Part shown: piece by piece, positions 36,349 through 47,175 of the stretch
Position numbering within the stretch: the first letter of the stretch is position 1
Layout of the letters: each line of letters begins with the position of its first letter
Assembly: GCF_964355755.1 (NCBI RefSeq)
Contig: NC_092677.1
Coordinates: forward strand, 20,304,101 to 20,368,100
Length of the DNA: 64,000 nt
Reading direction: 5' to 3'
Origin: Antedon mediterranea
Lineage: Eukaryota > Echinodermata > Crinoidea > Comatulida > Antedonidae
Made by a program: the position numbers and the translations under genes
Notes under the pieces: model-generated
Database searches by the model: none
What the model was told of the DNA's origin: nothing
Seen by the model: only the letters and a program-made list of their open reading frames with translations

Positions 36349-36419
36349 GGTTTCGCCAGGGCTCGAACCGGGACCTTCTGCGTGTTATGCAGACTTGACA
36401 ACCACTACACTACGAAACC
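36349..36419 (-). tRNA. tRNA-Val(AAC)-like sequence c, best stems
   Basis: On the minus strand the acceptor stem GGTTTCG/CGAAACC pairs at all seven positions. The anticodon arm TCTGC-ATAACAC-GCAGA pairs fully and reads AAC with U33 present. The A box is GTAGTGTAGTGG and the B box GGTTCGAGCC. The T stem CCCGG/CCTGG has one mismatch and the variable region is one base short. TATTTTTC follows as a stop signal. This is the copy most likely to be a real tRNA gene in the window, though its setting in a duplicated repeat unit argues for caution. Confidence 0.5.
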
Positions 36420-36633
36420 TCTTACATTAAAAATGTGGGTTACAGAAAGTTTTTTAATCCATTTAAATTACAGATAAATGGTAATAAGCACAAAGCAAAA
36501 TAAACATGTGTAAAAGTGATAATTACCGATTACACAAAATAAGTATTTAAAAAAATAATAAAAATAAAATATACTCTGTATAATTATCATATTGCGTATA
36601 CAGTACTTTTCACCATAAAGTTTAAAAAAAAAA

Positions 36634-36705
36634 GGTTTCGTCCGGGCTCGAACCAGGTACCTTCTGCATGTTAAGCAAACGTGATAACCACTACGCCAAG
36701 AAGCC
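36634..36705 (-). pseudogene. tRNA-Val(AAC)-like sequence d, decayed
   Basis: Copy of sequence b with extra damage. The anticodon stem TTTGC/GCAGA has one mismatch and one G-U pair, the T arm carries CCTGG-TTCGAGC-CCGGA, and GGTACC replaces GGTCCC. The loop still reads AAC. A T run follows on the minus strand. Confidence 0.6.
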
Positions 36706-36785
36706 GCATATAACCATATAACTACTTAACGCTGTGGTGTGTGTCACACATTGTGGCTTCTTAATTAAACAAATTAATTAACAAA

Positions 36786-36967
36786 AAATTAAAAATCCGG
36801 CTCTATAGATTTGAGAACATGTCCCTGTAGTATATTCATGCCAAATCCCAGCTCAATACTACAACGAATAAGGGAGGAGTAGTACTTTAAAAATCGCACT
36901 TTTTACTCAATAGTGTCCAGATGGTGGAGGAGAAAATGAGTAAGTACTAGACTCGGGTACCCCGAGT
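36786..36967. mobile_element. Right half of MITE-like segment M2
   Basis: Matches the M1 right half at about 35582-35771 with scattered substitutions and small deletions, and ends exactly where the satellite resumes. Shared marks include GTCCCTGTAGTATATTCATG, ACAACGAATAAGGGAGGAG and GTACCCCGA. Confidence 0.65.
36951..36967. repeat. Perfect hairpin at the insertion's right end
   Basis: ACTCGGGTACCCCGAGT has seven-base arms (ACTCGGG/CCCGAGT) around TAC. It includes the right inverted end. The M1 counterpart ACTCAGGTACCCCGACT (35755-35771) has lost full pairing. Confidence 0.75.
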
Positions 36968-38429
36968 AAAAAGGTTCACTTGTTTAGGCCTGACATTTAC
37001 AACCCACAAAATATCTCACTTTCAAAAACAATATTTATTTTAAATAAAAAAAATTAAAAAAATATCCGTAGAGGTTCGAACCCACTAGTGAGAACACTCA
37101 AACTTGAGCATTACCCGTTACGCCACAAACCAGTAGATAACTGAAGAGCTGATAATAGTCTATTTATATGAAATGAATGATCAATCAATGAAAAATAATG
37201 CCATGCAACTTTGTTTCTGATTTTAAAAAAGGTCCACTTGTTTAGGCCTGACATTTACAACCCTCAAAATATCTCACTTTCAAAAACAATATTTTTTTCA
37301 ATAAAAAAAAAAAAAGAAAAAAAATATTCGTAGAGGTTCGAACCCACTACTGCGAGAACTCAAACCTGAGCATTACCCGTTACGCCTCAAACCAGTAGAT
37401 GACTGAAGAGCTGATAATACTCTATTTATATGAAATTAATAATAAATCAATGAAAAATAATGCCATGCAACTTTGTTTCTGATTTTAAAAAAGGTTCACT
37501 TGTTTAGGCCTGACATTTACAACCCTCAAAATATCTCACTTTCAAAAACAATATTTATTTTAAATAAAAAAAAAAAAAAAAAAATACCCGTAGAGGTTCG
37601 AACCCACTAGTGAGAGCACTCAAACTTGAGCATTACCCGTTACGCCACAAACCAGTAGATGACTGAAGAGCTGACAATACTCTATTTATATGAAATAAAT
37701 AATAAATCAATGAAAAATAATGCCATGCAAATTTGTTTCTGATTTTAAAAAAGGTCCACTTGTTTAGGCCTGACATTTACAACCCTCAAAATATCTCACT
37801 TTCAAAATCCATATTTATTCTCAATTTAAAAAAAAAAAGAAAAAAAATATCCCTAGAGGTTCGACCCACTAGTGAAAGCACTCAAACCTGAGCATTACCC
37901 GTTACGCCACAAACCAGTAGATGACTGAAGAGCTGATAATAGTCTATTTATATGAAATGAATGATCAATCAATGAAAAATAATGCCATGCAACTTTGTTT
38001 CTGATTTTAAAAAATATCCATTTGTTTAGGCCTGACATTCACAACCCTAAAAAATATCTCATTTTCAAAAAAAATATTTATTTTCAATAAGAAAAAAAAA
38101 AGTAATATCCCTAGAGGGATACCCCGAGTAAAAAGGTTCACTTGTTTAGGCCTGACATTTACAACCCTCAAAATATCTCACTTTCAAAAACAATATTTAT
38201 TTTAAATAAAAAAAAAAAAAAAAATATCCGTAGAGGTTCGAACCCACTAGTGAGAACACTCAAACTTGAGCATTACCCGTTACGCCACAAACCAGTAGAT
38301 AACTGAAGAGCTGATAATAGTCTATTTATATGAAATGAATGATCAATCAATGAAAAATAATGCCATGCAACTTTGTTTCTGATTTTAAAAAAGGCCACTT
38401 GTTTAGGCCTGACATTTACAACCCTCAAA
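36968..38429. repeat. Mixed monomers right of the insertion
   Basis: About five to six monomers of types A, B, C and D. A type D monomer is cut at CTAGAGGG (about 38117) and joined to a second copy of the insertion edge and its neighbouring satellite. No gene is seen. Confidence 0.85.
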
Positions 38430-38724
38430 ATATCTCACTTTCAAAAACAATATTTTTTTCAATAAAAAAAAAAAAAAGAAAAAAAATATTCGTAGAGGTT
38501 CGAACCCACTACTGCGAGAACTCAAACCTGAGCATTACCCGTTACGCCTCAAACCAGTAGATGACTGAAGAGCTGATAATACTCTATTTATATGAAATTA
38601 ATAATAAATCAATGAAAAATAATGCCATGCAACTTTGTTTCTGATTTTAAAAAAGGTTCACTTGTTTAGGCCTGACATTTACAACCCTCAAAATATCTCA
38701 CTTTCAAAAACAATATTTATTTTA
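38117..38724. repeat. Second copy of the insertion's right junction
   Basis: TACCCCGAGTAAAAAGG at 38120 repeats 36958 onward, offset 1162, with the same following type A monomer (CCACTAGTGAGAACACTC) and type B monomer up to about 38724. About ten bases of the insertion are thus stranded inside satellite. Unequal exchange or tandem duplication that took the insertion edge along explains it. Confidence 0.85.
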
Positions 38725-41292
38725 AATAAAAAAAAAAAAGAAACAAAATATCCGTAGAGGTTCGAACCCACTAGTGAGAGCACTCAAACTTGAGCATTAC
38801 CCGTTACGCCACAAACCAGTAGATGACTGAAGAGCTGATAATACTCTATTTATATGAAATAAATAATAAATCAATGAAAAATAATGCCATGCAACTTTGT
38901 TTCTGATTTTAAAAAAGGTCCACTTGCTTAGGCCTGACATTTACAACCCTCAAAATATCTCTCTTTCAAAAACAATATTTATTTTCAATAAAAAAAAAAA
39001 AATAAAAAAGTTCGTAGAGGTTCGAACCCACTACTGCGAGAACTCAAACCTGAGCATTACCCGTTACGCCTCAAATCAGTAGATGACTGAAGAGCTGATA
39101 ATAGTCTATTTATATGAAATGAATGATCAATCAATGAAAAATAATGCCATGCAACTTTGTTTCTGATTTAAAAAAAGGTTCACTTGTTTAGGCCTGACAT
39201 TTACAACCCTAAAAATATCTCACTTTCAAAAACAATATTTATTTTCAATTTTAAAAAAAAAATCCCTAGAGGTTCGAACCCACTACTGAGAGAACTCAAA
39301 CCTGAGCATTATCCGTTACGCAACCAACCAGTAGGTGACTGAGGAGCTGATAATAGTCTATTTATATGAAATGAATGATCAATCAATGAAAAATAATGCC
39401 ATGCAACTTTGTTTCTGATTTTAAAAAAGGTTCACTTGTTTTGGCCTGACATTTACAACCCTCAAAATATCTCACTTTCAAAAACAATATTTTTTCAATT
39501 AAAAAAAAAAAAGAAATAAAATATCAGTAGAGGTTCGAACCCACTAGTGAGAGCAATCAAACTTGAGCATTACCCGTTACGCCACAAACCAGTAGATGAC
39601 TGAAGAGCTGATAATAGTCTATTTATATGAAATGAATGATCAATCAATGAAAAATAATGCCATACAACTTTGTTTCTGATTTTAAAAAAGGTTCACTTGT
39701 TTAGGCCTGATATTTACAACCCTCAAAATATCTCACTTTCAAAAACCATATTTATTTTCAATTTTTAAAAAAAGAAAAAAAATATCCCTAGAGGTTCGAC
39801 CCACTACTCAGAGCACTCAAACCTGAGCATTACCCGTTACGCCACAAACCAGTAGATGACTGAAGAGCTGATAATAGTCTATTTATATGAAATGAATGAT
39901 CAATCAATGAAAATAATGCCATGCAACTTTGTTTCTGATTTTAAAAAAGGTCCACTTGTTTAGGCCTGACATTTACAACCCTCAAAATATCTCACTTTCA
40001 AAAACAATATTTATTTTCAATTAAAATAAAAAGAAAAAAAATATTCGTAGAGGTTCGAACCCACTACTCAGAGCACTCAAAACTGAGCATTACCCGTTAC
40101 GCCACAAACCAGTAGATGACTGAAGAGCTGATAATAGTCTATTTATATGAAATTAAAAATAAATCAATGAAAAATAATGCAATGCAACTTTGTTTCTGAT
40201 TTTAAAAAAGGTTCACTTGTTTAGGCCTGACATTTACAACCCTCAAAATATTTCATTTTCAAAAACAATATTTATTTTAAATAAAAAAAAAAGAAACAAA
40301 ATATCCGTAGAGGTTCGAACCCACTAGTGAGAGCACTCAAACTTGAGCATTACCCGTTACGCCACAAACCAGTAGATGACTGAAGAGCTGATAATACTCT
40401 ATTTATATGAAATAAATAATAAATCAATGAAAAATAATGCCATGCCACTTTGTTTCTGATTTTAAAAAAGGTCCACTTGTTTAGGCCTGATATTTACAAC
40501 CCTCAAAATATCTCACTTTCAAAAACAATATTTATTTTAAATAAAAAAAAAAAAAATATCCGTAGAGGTTCGAACCCACTAGTGAGAACACTCAAACTTG
40601 AGCATTACCCGTTACGCCACAAACCAGTAGATAACTGAAGAGCTGATAATAGTCTATTTATATGAAATGAATGATCAATCAATGAAAAATAATGCCATGC
40701 AACTTTGTTTCTGATTTTAAAAAATGTCCACTTGTTTAGGCCTGACATTTACAACCCTCAAAATATCTCACTTTCAAAAACAATATTTTTTTCAATTAAA
40801 AAAAAAAAAGAAAAAAAATATTCGTAGAGGTTCGAACCCACTACTGCGAGAACTCAAACCTGAGCATTACCCGTTACGCCTCAAACCAGTAGATGACTGA
40901 AGAGCTGATAATACTCTATTTATATGAAATTAATAATAAATCAATGAAAAATAATGCCATGCAACTTTGTTTCTGATTTTAAAAAAGGTTCACTTGTTTA
41001 GGCCTGACATTTACAACCCTCAAAATATCTCACTTTCAAAAACAATATTTATTTTAAATAATAAAAAAAAAAAAACAAAATACCCGTAGAGGTCCGAACC
41101 CACTAATGAGAGCACTCAAACTTGAGCATTACCCGTTACGCCACAAACCAGTAGATGACTGAAGAGCTGACAATACTCTATTTATATGAAATAAATAATA
41201 AATCAATGAAAAATAATGCCATGCAACTTTGTTTCTGATTTTAAAAAAGGTCCACTTGTTTAGGCCTGACATTTACAACCCTCAAAATATCT

Positions 41293-42855
41293 CACTTTCA
41301 AAATCCATATTTATTCTCAATTTAAAAAAAAAAGAAAAAAAATATCCTTAGAGGTTCGACCCACTACTCAGAGCACTCAAACCTGAGCATTACCCGTTAC
41401 GCCACAAACCAGTAGATGACTGAAGAGCTGATAATAGTCTATTTATATGAAATGAATGATCAATCAATGAAAAATAATGCCATGCAACTTTGTTTCTGAT
41501 TTTAAAAAATATCCATTTGTTTAGGCCTGACATTCACAACCCTAAAAAATATCTCATTTTCAAAAAAAATATTTATTTTCAATAAGAAAAAAAAAAGTAA
41601 TATCCCTAGAGGTTCGAACCCACTACTGGGAGAACTCAAACCTGAGCATTACCCGTTACGCCTCAAACCAATAGATGACTGTAGAGCTGATAATACTCTA
41701 TTTATATGAAATTAATAATAAATCAATGAAAAATAATGCCATGCAACTTTGTTTCTGATTTTAAAAAAGGTTCACTTGTTTAGGCCTGACATTTACAACC
41801 CTCAAAATATCTCACTTTCAAAAACAATATTTATTTTAAATAAAAAAAAAAAAAAAACAAAATACCCGTAGAGGTCCGAACCCACTAGTGAGAGCACTCA
41901 AACTTGAGCATTACCCGTTACGCCACAAACCAGTAGATGACTGAAGAGCTGACAATACTCTATTTATATGAAATAAATAATAAATCAATGAAAAATAATG
42001 CCATGCAACTTTGTTTCTGATTTTAAAAAAGGTCCACTTGTTTAGGCCTGACATTTACAACCCTCAAAATATCTCACTTTCAAAATCCATATTTATTCTC
42101 AATTTAAAAAAAAAAGAAAAAAATATCCTTAGAGGTTCGACCCACTACTCAGAGCACTCAAACCTGAGCATTACCCGTTACGCCACAAACCAGTAGATGA
42201 CTGAAGAGCTGATAATAGTCTATTTATATGAAATGAATGATCAATCAATGAAAAATAATGCCATGCAACTTTGTTTCTGATTTTAAAAAATATCCATTTG
42301 TTTAGGCCTGACATTCACAACCCTAAAAAATATCTCATTTTCAAAAAAAATATTTATTTTCAATAAGAAAAAAAAAAGTAATATCCCTAGAGGTTCGAAC
42401 CCACTACTGCGAGAACTCAAACCTGAGCATTACCCGTTACGCCTCAAACCAGTAGATGACTGTAGAGCTGATAATACTCTATTTATATGAAATTAATAAT
42501 AAATCAATGAAAAATAATGCCATGCAACTTTGTTTCTGATTTTAAAAAAGGTTCAATTGTTTAGGCCTGACATTTACAACCCTCAAAATATCTCACTTTC
42601 AAAAACAATATTTATTTTAAATAAAAAAAAAAAAGAAACAAAATATCCGTAGAGGTTCGAACCCACTAGTGAGAGCACTCAAACTTGAGCATTACCCGTT
42701 ATGCTACAAACCAGTAGATGACTGAAGAGCTGATAATACTCTATTTATATGAAATAATTAATAAATCAATGAAAAATAATGCCATGCAACTTTGTTTCTG
42801 ATTTTAAAAAAGGTCCACTTGTTTAGGCCTGATATTTACAACCCTCAAAATATCT
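41293..42855. repeat. 1563 bp tandem duplication, unit 1
   Basis: Six monomers repeated directly downstream. Shared rare marks are AAATCCATATTTATTCTC, AAACCAATAGATGACTGTAG and GGTTCAATTG. The offset is exactly 1563 at several points (for example 42551 and 44114). Small differences exist, such as CTACTGGGAG here and CTACTGCGAG in unit 2. Confidence 0.88.
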
Positions 42856-44418
42856 CACTTTCAAAATCCATATTTATTCTCAATTTAAAAAAAAAAGAAA
42901 AAAAATATCCTTAGAGGTTCGACCCACTACTCAGAGCACTCAAACCTGAGCATTACCCGTTACGCCACAAACCAGTAGATGACTGAAGAGCTGATAATAG
43001 TCTATTTATATGAAATGAATGATCAATCAATGAAAAATAATGCCATGCAACTTTGTTTCTGATTTTAAAAAATATCCATTTGTTTAGGCCTGACATTCAC
43101 AACCCTAAAAAATATCTCATTTTCAAAAAAAATATTTATTTTCAATAAGAAAAAAAAAAGTAATATCCCTAGAGGTTCGAACCCACTACTGCGAGAACTC
43201 AAACCTGAGCATTACCCGTTACGCCTCAAACCAATAGATGACTGTAGAGCTGATAATACTCTATTTATATGAAATTAATAATAAATCAATGAAAAATAAT
43301 GCCATGCAACTTTGTTTCTGATTTTAAAAAAGGTTCACTTGTTTAGGCCTGACATTTACAACCCTCAAAATATCTCACTTTCAAAAACAATATTTATTTT
43401 AAATAAAAAAAAAAAAAAAACAAAATACCCGTAGAGGTCCGAACCCACTAGTGAGAGCACTCAAACTTGAGCATTACCCGTTACGCCACAAACCAGTAGA
43501 TGACTGAAGAGCTGACAATACTCTATTTATATGAAATAAATAATAAATCAATGAAAAATAATGCCATGCAACTTTGTTTCTGATTTTAAAAAAGGTCCAC
43601 TTGTTTAGGCCTGACATTTACAACCCTCAAAATATCTCACTTTCAAAATCCATATTTATTCTCAATTTAAAAAAAAAAGAAAAAAATATCCTTAGAGGTT
43701 CGACCCACTACTCAGAGCACTCAAACCTGAGCATTACCCGTTACGCCACAAACCAGTAGATGACTGAAGAGCTGATAATAGTCTATTTATATGAAATGAA
43801 TGATCAATCAATGAAAAATAATGCCATGCAACTTTGTTTCTGATTTTAAAAAATATCCATTTGTTTAGGCCTGACATTCACAACCCTAAAAAATATCTCA
43901 TTTTCAAAAAAAATATTTATTTTCAATAAGAAAAAAAAAAGTAATATCCCTAGAGGTTCGAACCCACTACTGCGAGAACTCAAACCTGAGCATTACCCGT
44001 TACGCCTCAAACCAGTAGATGACTGTAGAGCTGATAATACTCTATTTATATGAAATTAATAATAAATCAATGAAAAATAATGCCATGCAACTTTGTTTCT
44101 GATTTTAAAAAAGGTTCAATTGTTTAGGCCTGACATTTACAACCCTCAAAATATCTCACTTTCAAAAACAATATTTATTTTAAATAAAAAAAAAAAAGAA
44201 ACAAAATATCCGTAGAGGTTCGAACCCACTAGTGAGAGCACTCAAACTTGAGCATTACCCGTTACGCCACAAACCAGTAGATGACTGAAGAGCTGATAAT
44301 ACTCTATTTATATGAAATAATTAATAAATCAATGAAAAATAATGCCATGCAACTTTGTTTCTGATTTTAAAAAAGGTCCACTTGTTTAGGCCTGATATTT
44401 ACAACCCTCAAAATATCT
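42856..44418. repeat. 1563 bp tandem duplication, unit 2
   Basis: Second unit of the six-monomer pair. The match ends near 44420, where ACCATATTTATTTTC replaces TCCATATTTATTCTC. Only one unit is present in the corresponding part of the next higher-order copy (about 55932-57494). Confidence 0.88.
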
Positions 44419-44552
44419 CACTTTCAAAAACCATATTTATTTTCAATTTAAAAAAAAAAGAAAAAAAATATCCCTAGAGGTTCGACCCACTACTCAGAGC
44501 ACTCAAACCTGAGCATTACCCGTTACGCCACAAACCAGTAGATGACTGAAGA

Positions 44553-44804
44553 GCTGATAATACTCTATTTATATGTAATTAATAATAAATCAATGAAAAA
44601 TAATGCCATGCAACTTTGTTTCTGATTTTAAAAAAGGTCCACTTGTTTAGGCCTGACATTTACAACCCTCAAAATATCTCACTTTCAAAAACAATATTTA
44701 TTTTCAATTTAAAAAAAAAAATCCCTAGAGGTTCGAACCCACTACTGAGAGAACTCAAACCTGAGCATTATCCGTTACGCCACCAACCAGTAGGTGACTG
44801 AGGA
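44553..44804. repeat. Single type E monomer, tandem unit 1 (252 bp)
   Basis: This monomer and the next look identical by eye and share the unusual spacer ATATGTAATTAATAATAAAT. Only one is present in the next higher-order copy (landmark 57692). This is the smallest exchange unit seen in the window. Confidence 0.88.
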
Positions 44805-44825
44805 GCTGATAATACTCTATTTATA
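44711..44825 (-). ncRNA. tRNA-like unit, type E monomer (representative)
   Basis: Minus strand: TATAAATAG at 44817-44825, A box TGGCGTAACGGA at 44771-44782 (last base changed), intact B box at 44730-44739, T run at 44711-44721. Type E is marked by AATCCCTAGAGGTTCGAACC after an uninterrupted A tract, CATTATCCGTTACGCCACC and AGTAGGTGACTGAGGAGC. The monomer is short (252 bp) because the GAAAAAAAATAT stretch after the A tract is missing. Confidence 0.35.
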
Positions 44826-45056
44826 TGTAATTAATAATAAATCAATGAAAAATAATGCCATGCAACTTTGTTTCTGATTTTAAAAAAGGTCCACTTGTTT
44901 AGGCCTGACATTTACAACCCTCAAAATATCTCACTTTCAAAAACAATATTTATTTTCAATTTAAAAAAAAAAATCCCTAGAGGTTCGAACCCACTACTGA
45001 GAGAACTCAAACCTGAGCATTATCCGTTACGCCACCAACCAGTAGGTGACTGAGGA
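44805..45056. repeat. Single type E monomer, tandem unit 2 (252 bp)
   Basis: Exact or near-exact repeat of the preceding 252 bases. After it the spacer returns to the common ATATGAAATGAATGATC form. Confidence 0.88.
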
Positions 45057-47175
45057 GCTGATAATAGTCTATTTATATGAAATGAATGATCAATCAATGA
45101 AAAATAATGCCATGCAACTTTGTTTCTGATTTTAAAAAAGGTTCACTTGTTTTGGCCTGACATTTACAACCCTCAAAATATCTCACTTTCAAAAACAATA
45201 TTTTTTCAATTAAAAAAAAAAAAATAATAAAATATTAGTAGAGGTTCGAACCCACTAGTGAGAGCACTCAAACTTGAGCATTACCCGTTACGCCACAAAC
45301 CAGTAGATGACTGAAGAGCTGATAATACTCTATTTATATGAAATAAATAATAAATCAATGAAAAATAATGCCATGCAACTTTGTTTCTGATTTTAAAAAA
45401 GGTCCACTTGTTTAGGCCTGACATTTACAACCCTCAAACTATCTCACTTTCAAAAACCATATTTATTTTAAATTTAAAAAAAAAAGAAAAAAAATATTCG
45501 TAGAGGTTCGAACCCACCACTGCGAGAACTCAAACCTGAGCACTACCAGTTACGCTACAAACCAGTAGATGACTGAAGAGCTGATAATAGTCTATTTATA
45601 TGAAATTAATAATAAATCAATGAAAAATAATGCCATGCAACTTTGTTTCTGATTTTAAAAAAGGTTCACTTGTTTAGGCCTGACATTTACAACCCTCAAA
45701 ATATCTCACTTTCAAAAACAATATTTATTTTAAAAAAAAAAAGAAAAAGAAACAAAATATCCGTAGAGGTTCGAACCCACTAGTGAGAGCACTCAAACTT
45801 GAGCATTACCCGTTACGCCACAAACCAGTAGATGACTCAAGAGCTGATAATACTCTATTTATATGAAATAAATAATAAATCAATGAAAAATAATGCAATG
45901 CAACTTTTTTTCTGATTTTAAAAAAGGTCCACTTGTTTAGGCCTGATATTTACAACCCTCAAAATATCTCACTTTCAAAAACCATATTTATTTTCAATTT
46001 AAAAAAAAAAGAAAAAAATATCCCTAGAGGTTCGACCCCCTACTCAGAGCACTCAAACCTGAGCATTACCCGTTACGCCACAAACCAGTAGATGACTGAA
46101 GAGCTGATAATAGTCTATTTATATGAAATGAATGATCAATCAATGAAAAATAATGCCATGCAACTTTGTTTCTGATTTTAAAAAAGCTCCACTTGTTTAG
46201 GCCTGACATTTACAACCCTCAAAATATCTCACTTTCAAAAACCATATTTATTTTCAATTTAAAAAAAAAAGAAAAAAAATATCCCTAGAGGTTTGACCCA
46301 CTACTCAGAGCACTCAAAACTGAGCATTACCCGTTACGCCACAAACCAGTAGATGACTGAAGAGCTGATAATAGTCTATTTATATGAAATGAATGATCAA
46401 TCAATGAAAAATAATGCCATGCAACTTTGTTTCTGATTTAAAAAAAGGTTCACTTGTTTAGGCCTGACATTTACAACCCTAAAAATATCTCACTTTCAAA
46501 AAAAATATTTATTTTAAATAAAAAAAAAAAGAAAGAAATATCCCTAGAGGTTCAAACCCACTACTGCGAGCACTCAAACTTGAGCATTACCCGTTACGCC
46601 TCAAACCAGTAGATGACTGAAGAGCTGATAATACTCTATTTATATGAAATAAATAATAAATCAATGAAAAATAATGCCATGCAACTTTGTTTCTGATTTT
46701 AAAAAAGGTCCACTTGTTTAGGCCTGATATTTACAACCCTCAAAATATCTCACTTTCAAAAACCATATTTATTTTCAATTTAAAAAAAAAAGAAAAAAAA
46801 TATCCCTAGAGGTTCGACCCACTACTCAGAGCACTCAAACCTGACCATTACCCGTTACGCCACAAACCAGTAGATGACTGAAGAGCTGATAATAGTCTAT
46901 TTATATGAAATGAATGATCAATCAATGAAAAATAATGCCATGAAACTTTGTTTCTGATTTTAAAAAAGGTCCACTTGTTTAGGCCTGATATTTACAACCC
47001 TCAAAATATCTCACTTTCAAAAACCATATTTATTTTCAATTTAAAAAAAAAAGAAAAAAAATATCCCTAGAGGTTCGACCCACTACTCAGAGCACTCAAA
47101 CCTGAGCATTACCCGTTACGCCACAAACCAGTAGATGACTGAAGAGCTGATAATAGTCTATTTATATGAAATGAA

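Larger units (their letters stand above)
36311..36785. repeat. tRNA-Val unit pair R2
   Basis: Copy of R1 with the same order: leader, tRNA-like c, AT-rich tail, leader, tRNA-like d, then GTGTGTCACAC and the TTAATTAA stretches. Landmarks c and d are 285 bases apart (36349 and 36634). The leader of the first unit is shortened relative to R1. Confidence 0.7.
35426..36967. mobile_element. Composite insertion with inverted ends, in the satellite
   Basis: This 1.54 kb of unrelated, less A-rich sequence interrupts a monomer between GATTTTAAA and AAAAAGGTTCACTTG. The combined A run is about two bases longer than in intact monomers, which fits a 2-3 bp A-only target duplication. ACTCGGGGTAC lies at 35444-35454, 18 bases inside the left edge, and GTACCCCGAGT ends the insertion at 36957-36967. 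Inside are a MITE-like segment and two copies of a pair of tRNA-Val-like units. No open reading frame of note and no transposase is seen, so it would be non-autonomous. Its family is not recognised. Confidence 0.7.

Noticed and set aside
35426-36967. Retrovirus or LTR element
   Set aside because: There are no long terminal direct repeats, no primer binding site next to such repeats and no pol-like reading frame. The tRNA-Val-like parts are whole tRNA-like units with T runs, not primer sites.
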